Assembly (NCBI GenBank): GCA_902799905.1 | Contig: CADCCB010000017.1 | Coordinates: forward strand, 1 to 64,000 | DNA length: 64,000 nucleotides | Reading direction: 5' to 3' | DNA from: an uncultured Prevotellaceae bacterium | GTDB lineage: Bacteria > Bacteroidota > Bacteroidia > Bacteroidales > Bacteroidaceae | Position numbers and translations under genes: made by a program | The notes under the pieces: model-generated | Told to the model about the DNA's origin: nothing | Seen by the model: only the letters and a program-made list of their open reading frames with translations | Databases searched by the model: none | Shown: one piece after another, positions 51,321-59,080 of the stretch | How positions within the stretch are numbered: position 1 is the stretch's first letter | Layout: every line of letters starts with the position of its first letter

Positions 51321-51386
51321 TTTTTTGAAAAAAAATGGTGAAAAGTTTTGGTGGTTCGGAAAAAAGTAGTACCTTTGCATCCGCAA
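51321..51386 (+). promoter_or_regulatory. Stable-RNA promoter module of the tRNA cluster
   Basis: Contains an A/T-rich upstream part, TTTG 51347-51350, GGTGGTTCGGAAAAA, TACCTTTGC (51370-51378) and CCGCAA. The same module recurs almost base for base at 63781-63846 before tRNA-Arg. Confidence 0.8.
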
Positions 51387-51419
51387 TCGAGAGAGATGCA
51401 CTTCTGACAAGGAAGTTTT

Positions 51420-51492
51420 GCGGAAATAGCTCAGTTGGTAGAGCACAACCTTGCCAAGGTTGGGGTCGCGGGTCCGAGTCCCGTTTTCCGCT
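51420..51492 (+). tRNA. tRNA-Gly (GCC)
   Basis: 73 bases. The acceptor GCGGAAA pairs with TTTCCGC; anticodon GCC sits in the loop between CAACC and GGTTG. The CCA end is not encoded. Identical to the copy at 51749-51821. Confidence 0.95.
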
Positions 51493-51520
51493 CACAGATT
51501 GAACAAAAAGAGAAGATAAT

Positions 51521-51602
51521 GCCCAGGTGGCGGAATTGGTAGACGCGCACGTTTCAGGTGCGTGTGCCGCGAGGCGTGCAGGTTCGAGTCCTGTTCTGGG
51601 CA
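51521..51602 (+). tRNA. tRNA-Leu (CAG)
   Basis: 82 bases with the long variable arm of class II tRNAs. The anticodon stem CACGT/GCGTG encloses loop TTCAGGT, anticodon CAG. The acceptor GCCCAGG pairs with TCTGGGC. Confidence 0.93.
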
Positions 51603-51631
51603 CTCTTTTTGTCAAGATGTAATAATATGTT

Positions 51632-51718
51632 GGAGAGGTGGCGGAATTGGTAGACGCGCTACTTTGAGGGGGTAGTGTCAATTGCGACGTGGGAGTTCGA
51701 GTCTCCTCCTCTTCACCA
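51632..51718 (+). tRNA. tRNA-Leu (GAG)
   Basis: Class II tRNA. The anticodon stem CTACT/GGTAG encloses TTGAGGG, anticodon GAG. The acceptor GGAGAGG pairs with CCTCTTC. A CCA follows the discriminator base (51716-51718), unlike the neighbouring tRNAs. Confidence 0.93.
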
Positions 51719-51748
51719 TTTTTTTTATCTCCAACACGCATAAAAATC

Positions 51749-51821
51749 GCGGAAATAGCTCAGTTGGTAGAGCACAACCTTGCCAAGGTTGGGGTCGCGG
51801 GTCCGAGTCCCGTTTTCCGCT
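51749..51821 (+). tRNA. tRNA-Gly (GCC), second copy
   Basis: Identical in sequence to 51420-51492, placed after the two tRNA-Leu genes. It has no promoter of its own, so it is probably part of the same transcript. Confidence 0.95.
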
Positions 51822-51859
51822 CTTTTCGATTTTTAGGAAAATAGGAAAACATATCTATC

Positions 51860-52420
51860 ATGAATTTATATTTAAGGTATTTTGACAGTGAGACACTTGT
51901 ACAAACTGTTGATGAAGCCATTGATTTCTTGAAGGGAATAGAGGAGATTGGCATGAATCCAGTTCTTGAGGCCGACATACGTGATTATGCCGCCAGTGAT
52001 GTGTTTTACCCCAAAAGATACAAAGTACGTCCTCGTGTTTACTTTATTATCATCAAGACCGAGGCTGCCACGATGGTTGACTTCAAGGAGAAGCGTGCCT
52101 TGCGTCCAATGGCTGAGGTTCATCCGAAGGAACGTCCTGCAGCACCTGCTGTACTTAAACTGAATGAGGAACGTGAGGGATGGTATGAAGGCACTGTTGA
52201 TTTTAAACGTGTACAGTTGGTGCCGGGAACAGGTAAGTTCCAATATCGCGATACTCGTTTCGTCGCACAGGTGAAGGCTATATCGGGTATGGATTGCTAT
52301 AACCGCATCATTGATCATTTGCGTCAGCGTGTGGATGAGCGTAGCCAGTTCCCATCAGCCAAGGGGAAGAATTTTAAGTTTGTCTATCTGGGTCAAGCCA
52401 AGCAACCGACAGCAGTCTGA
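51860..52420 (+). CDS. Conserved Bacteroidales protein of unknown function
   Basis: The 186-residue soluble protein has no signal peptide or known motif. The first 80 residues appear mixed alpha/beta (DEAIDFLKGIEEIG; RPRVYFIIIKTEA). A Pro/Glu-rich centre is followed by a basic, helical C-terminal part (NRIIDHLRQRVDERSQ). It starts 39 bases after a tRNA and ends 19 bases before ssb, so it may belong to the ssb-gldE unit. Confidence 0.65.
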   Translation: MNLYLRYFDSETLVQTVDEAIDFLKGIEEIGMNPVLEADIRDYAASDVFYPKRYKVRPRVYFIIIKTEAATMVDFKEKRALRPMAEVHPKERPAAPAVLKLNEEREGWYEGTVDFKRVQLVPGTGKFQYRDTRFVAQVKAISGMDCYNRIIDHLRQRVDERSQFPSAKGKNFKFVYLGQAKQPTAV

Positions 52421-52439
52421 TAAATAGTGATTTGAGAGT

Positions 52440-52841
52440 ATGAACAAGGTAATGCTGATTGGAAATGTCGGTACCGAACCTGAGGTGCGGTATGTGGACC
52501 AAGGTGTGGCTGTGGCTCGTTTTCGCTTTGCAACAACGGAAAAGGGCTACACGTTGCAGAATGGTACGCAGGTCCCTGATCATACAGACTGGCATAATGT
52601 GCTGATGTGGCGTCGGCTGGCAGAGACGGTAGAACGCTATGTCCACAAAGGTGATAAACTATACATAGAGGGTCGTATTCGCTACTCATCATACGACAAC
52701 AAGCAAGGTCAGCGCCAATACGTCACAGAGATTTGGGCCGATAGTATGGAGATGCTTTCGGCTAAGCCTGCGCAGCCAGTGTCTTCGTCACAGCCCGAAC
52801 AGTCGGGTACTGGGGACGGCGTAGAGGGGATGCCCTTTTAA
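52440..52841 (+). CDS. ssb: Single-stranded DNA-binding protein
   Basis: The OB-fold protein has NKVMLIGNVGTEPEVRYVDQGVAVARFRFAT, HNVLMWRRLAE and YIEGRIRYSSYD. A short flexible part ends in GVEGMPF, in place of the canonical DDDIPF tip that recruits partner proteins. The 133-residue length is on the short side. It is followed by gldE, as in many Bacteroidetes. Confidence 0.93.
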   Translation: MNKVMLIGNVGTEPEVRYVDQGVAVARFRFATTEKGYTLQNGTQVPDHTDWHNVLMWRRLAETVERYVHKGDKLYIEGRIRYSSYDNKQGQRQYVTEIWADSMEMLSAKPAQPVSSSQPEQSGTGDGVEGMPF

Positions 52842-52850
52842 TTCATAACG

Positions 52851-54167
52851 ATGGACTATTTCCAACCATTTCTCAGCGGTGTTACTTTTCTTCCCGACGG
52901 GCCTTTGGGCTTCGGCGCGATTTTTTCTATAGTTCTGGCATGTGTGCTATTGCTGTTTTCCGGTTTCGCGTCTGGCTCTGAGATTGCCTTCTTCTCGTTG
53001 TCACCTAACGATCTGAATGAACTTGACGAAGAGAAGAACAAGGTTGATGGTATGATTAAGCGTCTGCGCGACAACTCTGAACGCACGCTGGCCACTATCT
53101 TGATTGCTAACAATCTTATCAATGTGACCATCATCATGCTCTGTAACTATTTCTTTGCCCATCTTGTTGATTTCGGCACGGCACAATGGTTGGAGTTTGT
53201 GGTGATCACCGTTTTCCTCACCTTCCTGCTTTTGCTCTTTGGCGAGATAATGCCCAAGGTCTACTGCGCCCAGCATGCGCTGGCTGTATGCCGTCTGTTT
53301 GCTCCCGCCATCTCTGTGCTCAGTCGTCTGTTCTATCCTTTGTCTGTGCTGCTCATCCGTTCGGGTGCACTGGCTGGTAAGGTGGTTCAGCAGGAGAATC
53401 ACGTCCTGAGCGTCGATGACTTGGAGCAGGCTTTGGAACTGACAGACAAAGCTGAGTTGAAGGAAGAGCAGAATATGCTCGAGGGAATTGTCCGTTTTGG
53501 CGATGAGACGGCCAAGGAGGTTATGACGAGTCGTCAGGATATTGTCGACTTGAATTTCCGCTCCACTTTCCCGGAGGTTATCCAGTGCATTGTTGAAAAC
53601 AACTACTCCCGTATTCCCGTTTATCAGGATTCCATTGACAACATTCGTGGTATCCTCTATATTAAAGACCTGTTGCCTCATCTGGGTAAACCGGCTACGT
53701 TCCGTTGGCAGTCTCTCATCCGTCCTCCTTATTTTGTTCCGGAGACAAAGAAGATTGATGACCTGCTGCGCGATTTCCAGGAGAACAAGGTTCATATCGC
53801 CATTGTGGTTGATGAGTTTGGCGGTACTAGTGGCCTGATAACCCTTGAGGATATTCTTGAGGAAATTGTGGGCGAGATAAATGACGAGTACGATGAGGAA
53901 GAGAAGAACTATGTACGCGTCAATGCCAACACCTATATCTTTGAAGGCAAGACCCTGCTATCGGATTTTTACAAGATCCTGAAACTTGACGATGATGTCT
54001 TTGAAGAGGTAGAGGGTGATGCTGATACGCTTGCTGGCCTGTTGCTGGAACTGAAAGGCGACTTCCCCAAGCAGCATGAGCGCATTGAGTATGGACAGTT
54101 CCGCTTCGAGATCGTTGAACTCGACGGACATCGTATTGCCAAAATTAAAGTAGTAAGCAAGGCATAG
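52851..54167 (+). CDS. gldE: GldE-type hemolysin/CorC-family membrane protein
   Basis: The 438-residue protein has an N-terminal CNNM-type transmembrane domain of four helices, beginning with SGSEIAFFSLSPNDL. A tandem CBS pair lies at about 195-320 (VMTSRQDIVDL; IHIAIVVDEFGGTSGLITLEDILEEIVGEI). A CorC/HlyC C-terminal domain follows. The ssb-gldE order and the length match GldE, named from gliding motility, though in non-gliding Bacteroidales a transport or envelope role is more likely. Confidence 0.88.
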   Translation: MDYFQPFLSGVTFLPDGPLGFGAIFSIVLACVLLLFSGFASGSEIAFFSLSPNDLNELDEEKNKVDGMIKRLRDNSERTLATILIANNLINVTIIMLCNYFFAHLVDFGTAQWLEFVVITVFLTFLLLLFGEIMPKVYCAQHALAVCRLFAPAISVLSRLFYPLSVLLIRSGALAGKVVQQENHVLSVDDLEQALELTDKAELKEEQNMLEGIVRFGDETAKEVMTSRQDIVDLNFRSTFPEVIQCIVENNYSRIPVYQDSIDNIRGILYIKDLLPHLGKPATFRWQSLIRPPYFVPETKKIDDLLRDFQENKVHIAIVVDEFGGTSGLITLEDILEEIVGEINDEYDEEEKNYVRVNANTYIFEGKTLLSDFYKILKLDDDVFEEVEGDADTLAGLLLELKGDFPKQHERIEYGQFRFEIVELDGHRIAKIKVVSKA

Positions 54168-54168
54168 C

Positions 54169-55317
54169 CTACCAGTCGAAATCACGGAGTCTGGCATCTT
54201 CATACCAACTCATCTGGTTGATTGTCTCGTTGAGTTTTTTGAGAAAAGTTGTTTTCGGCTGTTGGTAGACAAACATGCTGATACCGCCGTATTTATCCTC
54301 AGTAGCGGTGAAATCATTGAAGTTTACGTAGGGCTGTAGTGAGTTTGTCATCCAAACGGCAGCAAACTGCTTGTATATGACAACCTCGTCAAACTGTTGT
54401 TTCCATGTCTGATACACTTCCTCAGAGGCGTTGCTCCTGATAAAGTCGTTCATGTCAATCATGTTCTTACTGTAATAATAGATCAGCCCAGACATCTCTT
54501 GGTACTCACCTGGTGCTACAAAGGTTGCCATCGCTGCATGGGTGGCTTGGGCCAGATGCTCCATTTTGCTTGTCTTGATTACCGATAGGGGCAGATTGCC
54601 GATATAGTTGGTATTGTAATTATCTGCAATCGCCTGGTAGAAAGTAGCAGAACGGTCATAGAAAGCAGGGACAACTGTCGAATACGAGGCACCGGCATTG
54701 GGAATTTCGGCCGGTGAGCCGATGATATAGTCGACATTATCGCGTAATTCATAGGCCGTCTCGACGCATTGGAATACACAACAGTCGGCAAGGATGAACA
54801 ACAGACGGGGCAGACCGTCCAGGGCTTTGGCCATATCAGGGATGTTCATCCATGTGACGATACTGCCATTACTTTCGGCACCATAGGCCCTACGCCTGCT
54901 TGTGGCCAGCGTGTTGCTGATTTCCCATCCGGTAGAGTGTCCCCATAATACCAGTCCATATTCATTGGTGTTTTGTACATCGCTTATCATCCATTCAAGG
55001 GCTTTGCGTAACGTGGCGGGATCACTGGAGTGGGTGTCGTCCGTGAATGTGTAGCGACGTATGGTGTCGCCTTGCTCAACCTGATAGATGCGGGGAGTAC
55101 TTCTCTTGCTGTAAAATATATAGAGTCTATCGTTAGGCGCTATATTCTTTGAGCCTGCCATGATCTCTCTAATGTCGCTCGTTAAATAGCCATTGTCTCC
55201 AAGATTGTTGTCAGCAGCCATATACACCAAGACCGCACGGCCAGGACGTTCATTCTCCTCGTTGCTGCACGCGGTAAAGATGGCCATCAGACAAATGGTA
55301 ATGATAATATGTTTCAT
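54169..55317 (-). CDS. Clostripain-family (C11) cysteine peptidase lipoprotein
   Basis: The lipobox FTAC (Cys17) anchors a 382-residue protein. The caspase-like fold carries the catalytic His in LVLWGHSTGW and Cys in LADCCVFQCVE, with RAVLVYMAADNNL at the first strand. It is probably a surface or periplasmic peptidase cutting after Arg or Lys. An in-frame ATG at 55338 overlaps the promoter, so 55317 is used. Its stop is two bases from the convergent gldE stop. Confidence 0.9.
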   Translation of the reverse strand: MKHIIITICLMAIFTACSNEENERPGRAVLVYMAADNNLGDNGYLTSDIREIMAGSKNIAPNDRLYIFYSKRSTPRIYQVEQGDTIRRYTFTDDTHSSDPATLRKALEWMISDVQNTNEYGLVLWGHSTGWEISNTLATSRRRAYGAESNGSIVTWMNIPDMAKALDGLPRLLFILADCCVFQCVETAYELRDNVDYIIGSPAEIPNAGASYSTVVPAFYDRSATFYQAIADNYNTNYIGNLPLSVIKTSKMEHLAQATHAAMATFVAPGEYQEMSGLIYYYSKNMIDMNDFIRSNASEEVYQTWKQQFDEVVIYKQFAAVWMTNSLQPYVNFNDFTATEDKYGGISMFVYQQPKTTFLKKLNETINQMSWYEDARLRDFDW

Positions 55318-55334
55318 GCTTGGAATATTTTTCT

Positions 55335-55343
55335 GCAAAGTTA
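55335..55343 (-). promoter_or_regulatory. -7 promoter element of the clostripain gene
   Basis: TAACTTTGC on the minus strand, 17 bases before the ATG. Confidence 0.6.
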
Positions 55344-55388
55344 CAAAGAAAAAGTGAGAAATCGCTCAGTAGTTACAAATTATTTTTG

Positions 55389-55397
55389 TATCTTTGC
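55389..55397 (+). promoter_or_regulatory. -7 promoter element of the GH25 gene
   Basis: TATCTTTGC, 25 bases before ATG 55423. Confidence 0.6.
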
Positions 55398-55422
55398 ACT
55401 CTCAAAACACGGCTACTTAGGT

Positions 55423-56205
55423 ATGAAGAGAGTTCTTTTATTGGCGTTATGCCTTCTTTTTGTTGTTGTTCAGGATGCAGATGCTCGCCCCCGTAAGAAA
55501 AATCGGAAAAAGGCGAGGACTACGCGTGTGGTCAAAAGACGTGTCGCTCCCAAGCCCCCCACAATCCATGAGAATCCCTATTTGTGCTGTGAGGACACAT
55601 GTAACCATGTTCATGGTATCGACCTCAGTCACTATCAGGGTGATGTGTTCTGGGAGACTGTTGGTGAAAAGTCCAAGATGTCGTATGTCTATCTGAAGGC
55701 AACGGAAGGTGGTGACCGTATTGACGACCGTTATGAACGCAATATAGAGATGGCCCATCGGCATGGACTGAAAGTCGGCTCTTACCATTTCTTCCGTCCG
55801 GCCACCAATTTGAAAGATCAACTATTGAATTTCACTCGTCAATGTCTGCCAGGCGAGCAGGATCTCATTCCAATGCTTGATGTTGAGACGACAGGGGGAC
55901 TTCCTGTTGCTGCTTTCTGTGATTCTCTCCATGTGTTTCTCAAGTTGCTTGAGAATACTTATCGTCAGAAACCGCTTGTCTACACCTTCCGTAATTTCTA
56001 TAATAAGTACTTACAAGGCAAACTTGACGACTACCAACTGATGATAGCGATGTATACAGACGAGGAGCCTATACTGGCTGATGAGCGTGATTACATCATC
56101 TGGCAGTATTCATGTAGAGGCCGGATTATGGGAGTGGAGACCGAAGTTGACAAGAGCCGTTTTATGGGAAAACACAGTCTGCGAGAACTTCGCTTCAGAC
56201 ATTGA
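55423..56205 (+). CDS. Secreted GH25 muramidase (lysozyme)
   Basis: A signal peptide is followed by a strongly basic stretch (RPRKKNRKKARTTRVVKRR) and a GH25 domain. Active-site segments are HGIDLSHYQG, VYLKATEGG, GSYHFFRP and MLDVETTGG (DxE). It cleaves the peptidoglycan glycan strand. The basic stretch may hold it on anionic surfaces or DNA. The 260-residue protein has its own promoter and is divergent from the clostripain gene. Confidence 0.9.
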   Translation: MKRVLLLALCLLFVVVQDADARPRKKNRKKARTTRVVKRRVAPKPPTIHENPYLCCEDTCNHVHGIDLSHYQGDVFWETVGEKSKMSYVYLKATEGGDRIDDRYERNIEMAHRHGLKVGSYHFFRPATNLKDQLLNFTRQCLPGEQDLIPMLDVETTGGLPVAAFCDSLHVFLKLLENTYRQKPLVYTFRNFYNKYLQGKLDDYQLMIAMYTDEEPILADERDYIIWQYSCRGRIMGVETEVDKSRFMGKHSLRELRFRH

Positions 56206-56217
56206 TAAAAGAAAAAA

Positions 56218-56288
56218 GAATTTCACGAACTCTTCGGATTCTGTTCTATCTCATCAGATAGCCATAAATCGTAAAGTTCGTGAAATTC
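56218..56288. terminator. Long inverted repeat with an inner hairpin
   Basis: A 14-bp perfect stem GAATTTCACGAACT/AGTTCGTGAAATTC encloses 43 bases that hold a smaller stem CTATC-tcatca-GATAG (246-261 past 56000). It lies between convergent genes and may be a two-way terminator or a dispersed structured repeat. Confidence 0.65.
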
Positions 56289-56306
56289 GTTGGTCTATAT
56301 TAAAGA

Positions 56307-58085
56307 TTACTTATCCCGTTCAATCCAGGCGATGGTGTCACCCTGACGGATGTTCTGTCCGGGTTTAACACTGATGTCTACCAGTTTACCTCCCATTGCT
56401 GCAGGGATGGAGACAATTTCCCCCCACTTGGTCTGGAGGTAGCAGAAGGTATCGCCCTCTTGATAGTGCTGTCCGATGAATGGTTCCACACAGGGAGCCA
56501 GCACACCTTCGCCTCCGAAGCCCCACAGCAGTTGTCCTGCCAGCGGTGATTTCACGGCATCGGCCTTGGCATGCTTCAAGGCTGCAATCTCTTCTGTAGA
56601 GATCTTTCCGCCTCCCAGTTTGGCATCCTTTGCCTTCTGCAGGTCGGCCAGCATCTGTTTCTTGGCCTGTCCACTCTTGAATGGGCGGTACTGCTCTGGG
56701 TGCATGGCCAGTTCGAAGAGTTCCTCGTCGTCCTGTCCATAGTCCCATCCGTTCTCGTCCATCTCCTTGCGGAAACCATCGAGGGCATTGGGAATCAGCG
56801 TGTGCGGGTCGGCATTGGTGAACTCGCGGTTTTGCTGCTGGGCCAGTTCGATCAGTTCTGGTGCAATCTCACCAGGCACTTTTCCACTCTTTCCGAGAAT
56901 CATGCCCCAGATGGCATCGTCCATCATCACATAGCGACCCTTGCCCTGTTCCATAGTGAGGAGGTTCATCAGGGCGATGTTCTTGGTGTACTGTGAGAAC
57001 GGTGTCACCAGTGGGGGATAACCCACCTTCGGCCAGACATACTCTACCTCATTGAAGAGTTTCACGAGCATGTCGTCCATCGTCAATTCGGCCTCGCCCT
57101 TTGCTGTGCGTATTTTGTTGATCATCTTCTGGATGGGGCCTAGGTCAGCCATCATCGAACCCATCATACCACCAGGCAGACCGCTGCCCAGAAGTAGGCT
57201 CGACATATGCTTGTTGGCAGGATTGATGAAATAGCCAAGCCAGTCATCTATGAACTCTTGAGTCAGGGTACGGGCCTGCATATAGGCATTCATGTTGATA
57301 TCTGCCACCTCAAAGCCCTCATTCTTCAACATCGACTGTACGGAGATGATATCTGGGTGCACTTTACCCCACGACAGCGGTTCAATGGCGGTATCGATAA
57401 TGTCAGCACCATTGTTGCAGACTTCCAAGATAGAGGCCATTGACAGGCCTGGGCCTGAGTGACCGTGATACTGTACAATGATGTCGGGGTGTTTTGTCTT
57501 GATGGCCTTTGTCAATGCGCCAAGCATGGCAGGCTGTCCGATGCCGGCCATATCCTTTAGGCATATCTCCTCGGCACCGGCGGCAATCACCTCGTCGGCA
57601 ATAGCACTATAGTACTCCACCGTATGCACAGGGCTGGTGGTAATACACAGCGTAGCCTGCGGAATCATACCGGCTGCCTTGGCCCACTTGATACTTGGAA
57701 TGATATTACGCGTGTCGTTCAGACCGCAGAAAATACGGGGGATGTCAACGCCCTGAGCATGTTTCACCTTATACATCAACTCACGGACATCGTCGGGAAC
57801 GGGGTACATACGCAAGGCATTGAGACCACGGTCGAGCATGTGAGTTTGAATACCCACCTCGTTGAAAGGCTTACAGAAAGCGCGAACAGCCAAGTTTGGA
57901 TTTTCGCCGGCCATAAGGTTTACCTGTTCGAAGGCTCCGCCATTGGTTTCCACTCGGGCAAAGCATCCCATGTCTATGATGACGGGTGCAATACGTTCCA
58001 GTTGGTCCTTACGAGGCTGAAACTTTCCGGACGATTGCCACATGTCGCGATAGACAAGGCTAAACTTGATTTTCTTTTTTCCCAT
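56307..58085 (-). CDS. Oxaloacetate decarboxylase alpha / pyruvate carboxylase B-type carboxyltransferase
   Basis: The 592-residue protein has the DRE-TIM carboxyltransferase barrel (RDMWQSSGKFQPRKDQL; LKDMAGIGQP; QYHGHSGPGLSMA) and the conserved central domain (EVEYVWPKVGYPPLVTPFSQY). A C-terminal biotinyl-like domain follows. There the usual AMKM biotin site reads QTKW: lysine 553 is kept but its neighbours are not. It may transfer CO2 to or from the separate biotin carrier encoded at 15307. It could be a subunit of the methylmalonyl-CoA/oxaloacetate transcarboxylation system of propionate fermentation. Confidence 0.85.
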   Translation of the reverse strand: MGKKKIKFSLVYRDMWQSSGKFQPRKDQLERIAPVIIDMGCFARVETNGGAFEQVNLMAGENPNLAVRAFCKPFNEVGIQTHMLDRGLNALRMYPVPDDVRELMYKVKHAQGVDIPRIFCGLNDTRNIIPSIKWAKAAGMIPQATLCITTSPVHTVEYYSAIADEVIAAGAEEICLKDMAGIGQPAMLGALTKAIKTKHPDIIVQYHGHSGPGLSMASILEVCNNGADIIDTAIEPLSWGKVHPDIISVQSMLKNEGFEVADINMNAYMQARTLTQEFIDDWLGYFINPANKHMSSLLLGSGLPGGMMGSMMADLGPIQKMINKIRTAKGEAELTMDDMLVKLFNEVEYVWPKVGYPPLVTPFSQYTKNIALMNLLTMEQGKGRYVMMDDAIWGMILGKSGKVPGEIAPELIELAQQQNREFTNADPHTLIPNALDGFRKEMDENGWDYGQDDEELFELAMHPEQYRPFKSGQAKKQMLADLQKAKDAKLGGGKISTEEIAALKHAKADAVKSPLAGQLLWGFGGEGVLAPCVEPFIGQHYQEGDTFCYLQTKWGEIVSIPAAMGGKLVDISVKPGQNIRQGDTIAWIERDK

Positions 58086-58134
58086 AATACATTATTTATA
58101 TTATACTTTATTTGTTGGTTTTACATAATATTCT

Positions 58135-58143
58135 GCAAAGATA
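58135..58143 (-). promoter_or_regulatory. -7 promoter element of the carboxyltransferase gene
   Basis: TATCTTTGC on the minus strand, 49 bases before the ATG. Confidence 0.6.
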
Positions 58144-58260
58144 GTAAAAAAAGTAGAAAGTTCAATGATTATGGCGTTTTTTTTCGCTTTTTTTGTCTAT
58201 TGCTTGATGTTTCTCTATTAAAAAATGTGACATACGCATGGCGTTCTCGTTGTTTTTTAC

Positions 58261-58269
58261 TACCTTTGC
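58261..58269 (+). promoter_or_regulatory. -7 promoter element of the lipoprotein gene
   Basis: TACCTTTGC, 19 bases before ATG 58289. Confidence 0.6.
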
Positions 58270-58288
58270 CCCAAAAATAAGAAAACAA

Positions 58289-58996
58289 ATGACAAAGATT
58301 GCTTGTATGATGGTGTCGGCAGCCATGCTGCTATTGGCGGCATGCACTTCCCAGCCGATACCGGAAACACCGGTAGGGGTGGAGCAGGGGAGAAGCATCA
58401 ATGCACTGGTCTGTGAAGGTTCCAACGATACCTTGTTGATTTACCTGACCACTCCCTATGACGGCTCTGACCCCGATACACTCAATGTGCTATGGGCTTG
58501 GAAGAATCATCGCATCTACGGAATACCCAATGTGGGCGATAATGTGGTGGCGCTGAGAAATGATAGCGACTCAACATGTGCCGATGTGGTGATAGTCACA
58601 GAAGACCTGATGGGACGTTGGGGCTTTGAGACCTTCCCCTCGTTGCGCCAGATGGCGGGCATGCCTGCTGATACCAGTCTGTTGCCTGACACGCTGAAGC
58701 AACTGTTGAAAGTGTCTCGCGAATACAGCATCAATTTCAAGAATGACCATACCATGCTCTCTCTTGGTGGCAGACGTCGGTCTAAGACAGAGGAAATGCC
58801 TATAGAATATCCCCAGATGAAACAATACACAGAGTGGGGGCTCGATGAAGACCGACTGCTGCTCTATGTCTCGGCTGTTGACTCCACAGGCGAAATTAAT
58901 GTCACAGGAGTTGATACGGCAAGTTTCGTCATGCTGCGTCCTGACACGATGGTGCTGAGAATAAACGGTGAAGAGCGGGGATTCAGTAAAAAATAA
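58289..58996 (+). CDS. Lipoprotein of unknown function
   Basis: The N-terminal signal ends LLAAC, giving a lipid-anchored protein of about 218 residues. The mature part is beta-rich with many Asp/Thr and no known motif. The first in-frame ATG at 58238 is upstream of the promoter. It lies 84 bases before the TonB-type receptor gene on the same strand and may be cotranscribed with it. Confidence 0.72.
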   Translation: MTKIACMMVSAAMLLLAACTSQPIPETPVGVEQGRSINALVCEGSNDTLLIYLTTPYDGSDPDTLNVLWAWKNHRIYGIPNVGDNVVALRNDSDSTCADVVIVTEDLMGRWGFETFPSLRQMAGMPADTSLLPDTLKQLLKVSREYSINFKNDHTMLSLGGRRRSKTEEMPIEYPQMKQYTEWGLDEDRLLLYVSAVDSTGEINVTGVDTASFVMLRPDTMVLRINGEERGFSKK

Positions 58997-59080
58997 GTGT
59001 AGGAATTAAACTTTAGGCTGCATTGTTCGTCAATACAATCAGTAAACAAGTTAATTTCTCGACAATACAAGTAAACGACA

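Noticed and set aside
51172..51741. 189-codon minus-strand frame across the tRNA cluster
   Set aside because: It is produced by the antisense of tRNA-Gly and tRNA-Leu sequences and has no promoter or homology pattern.
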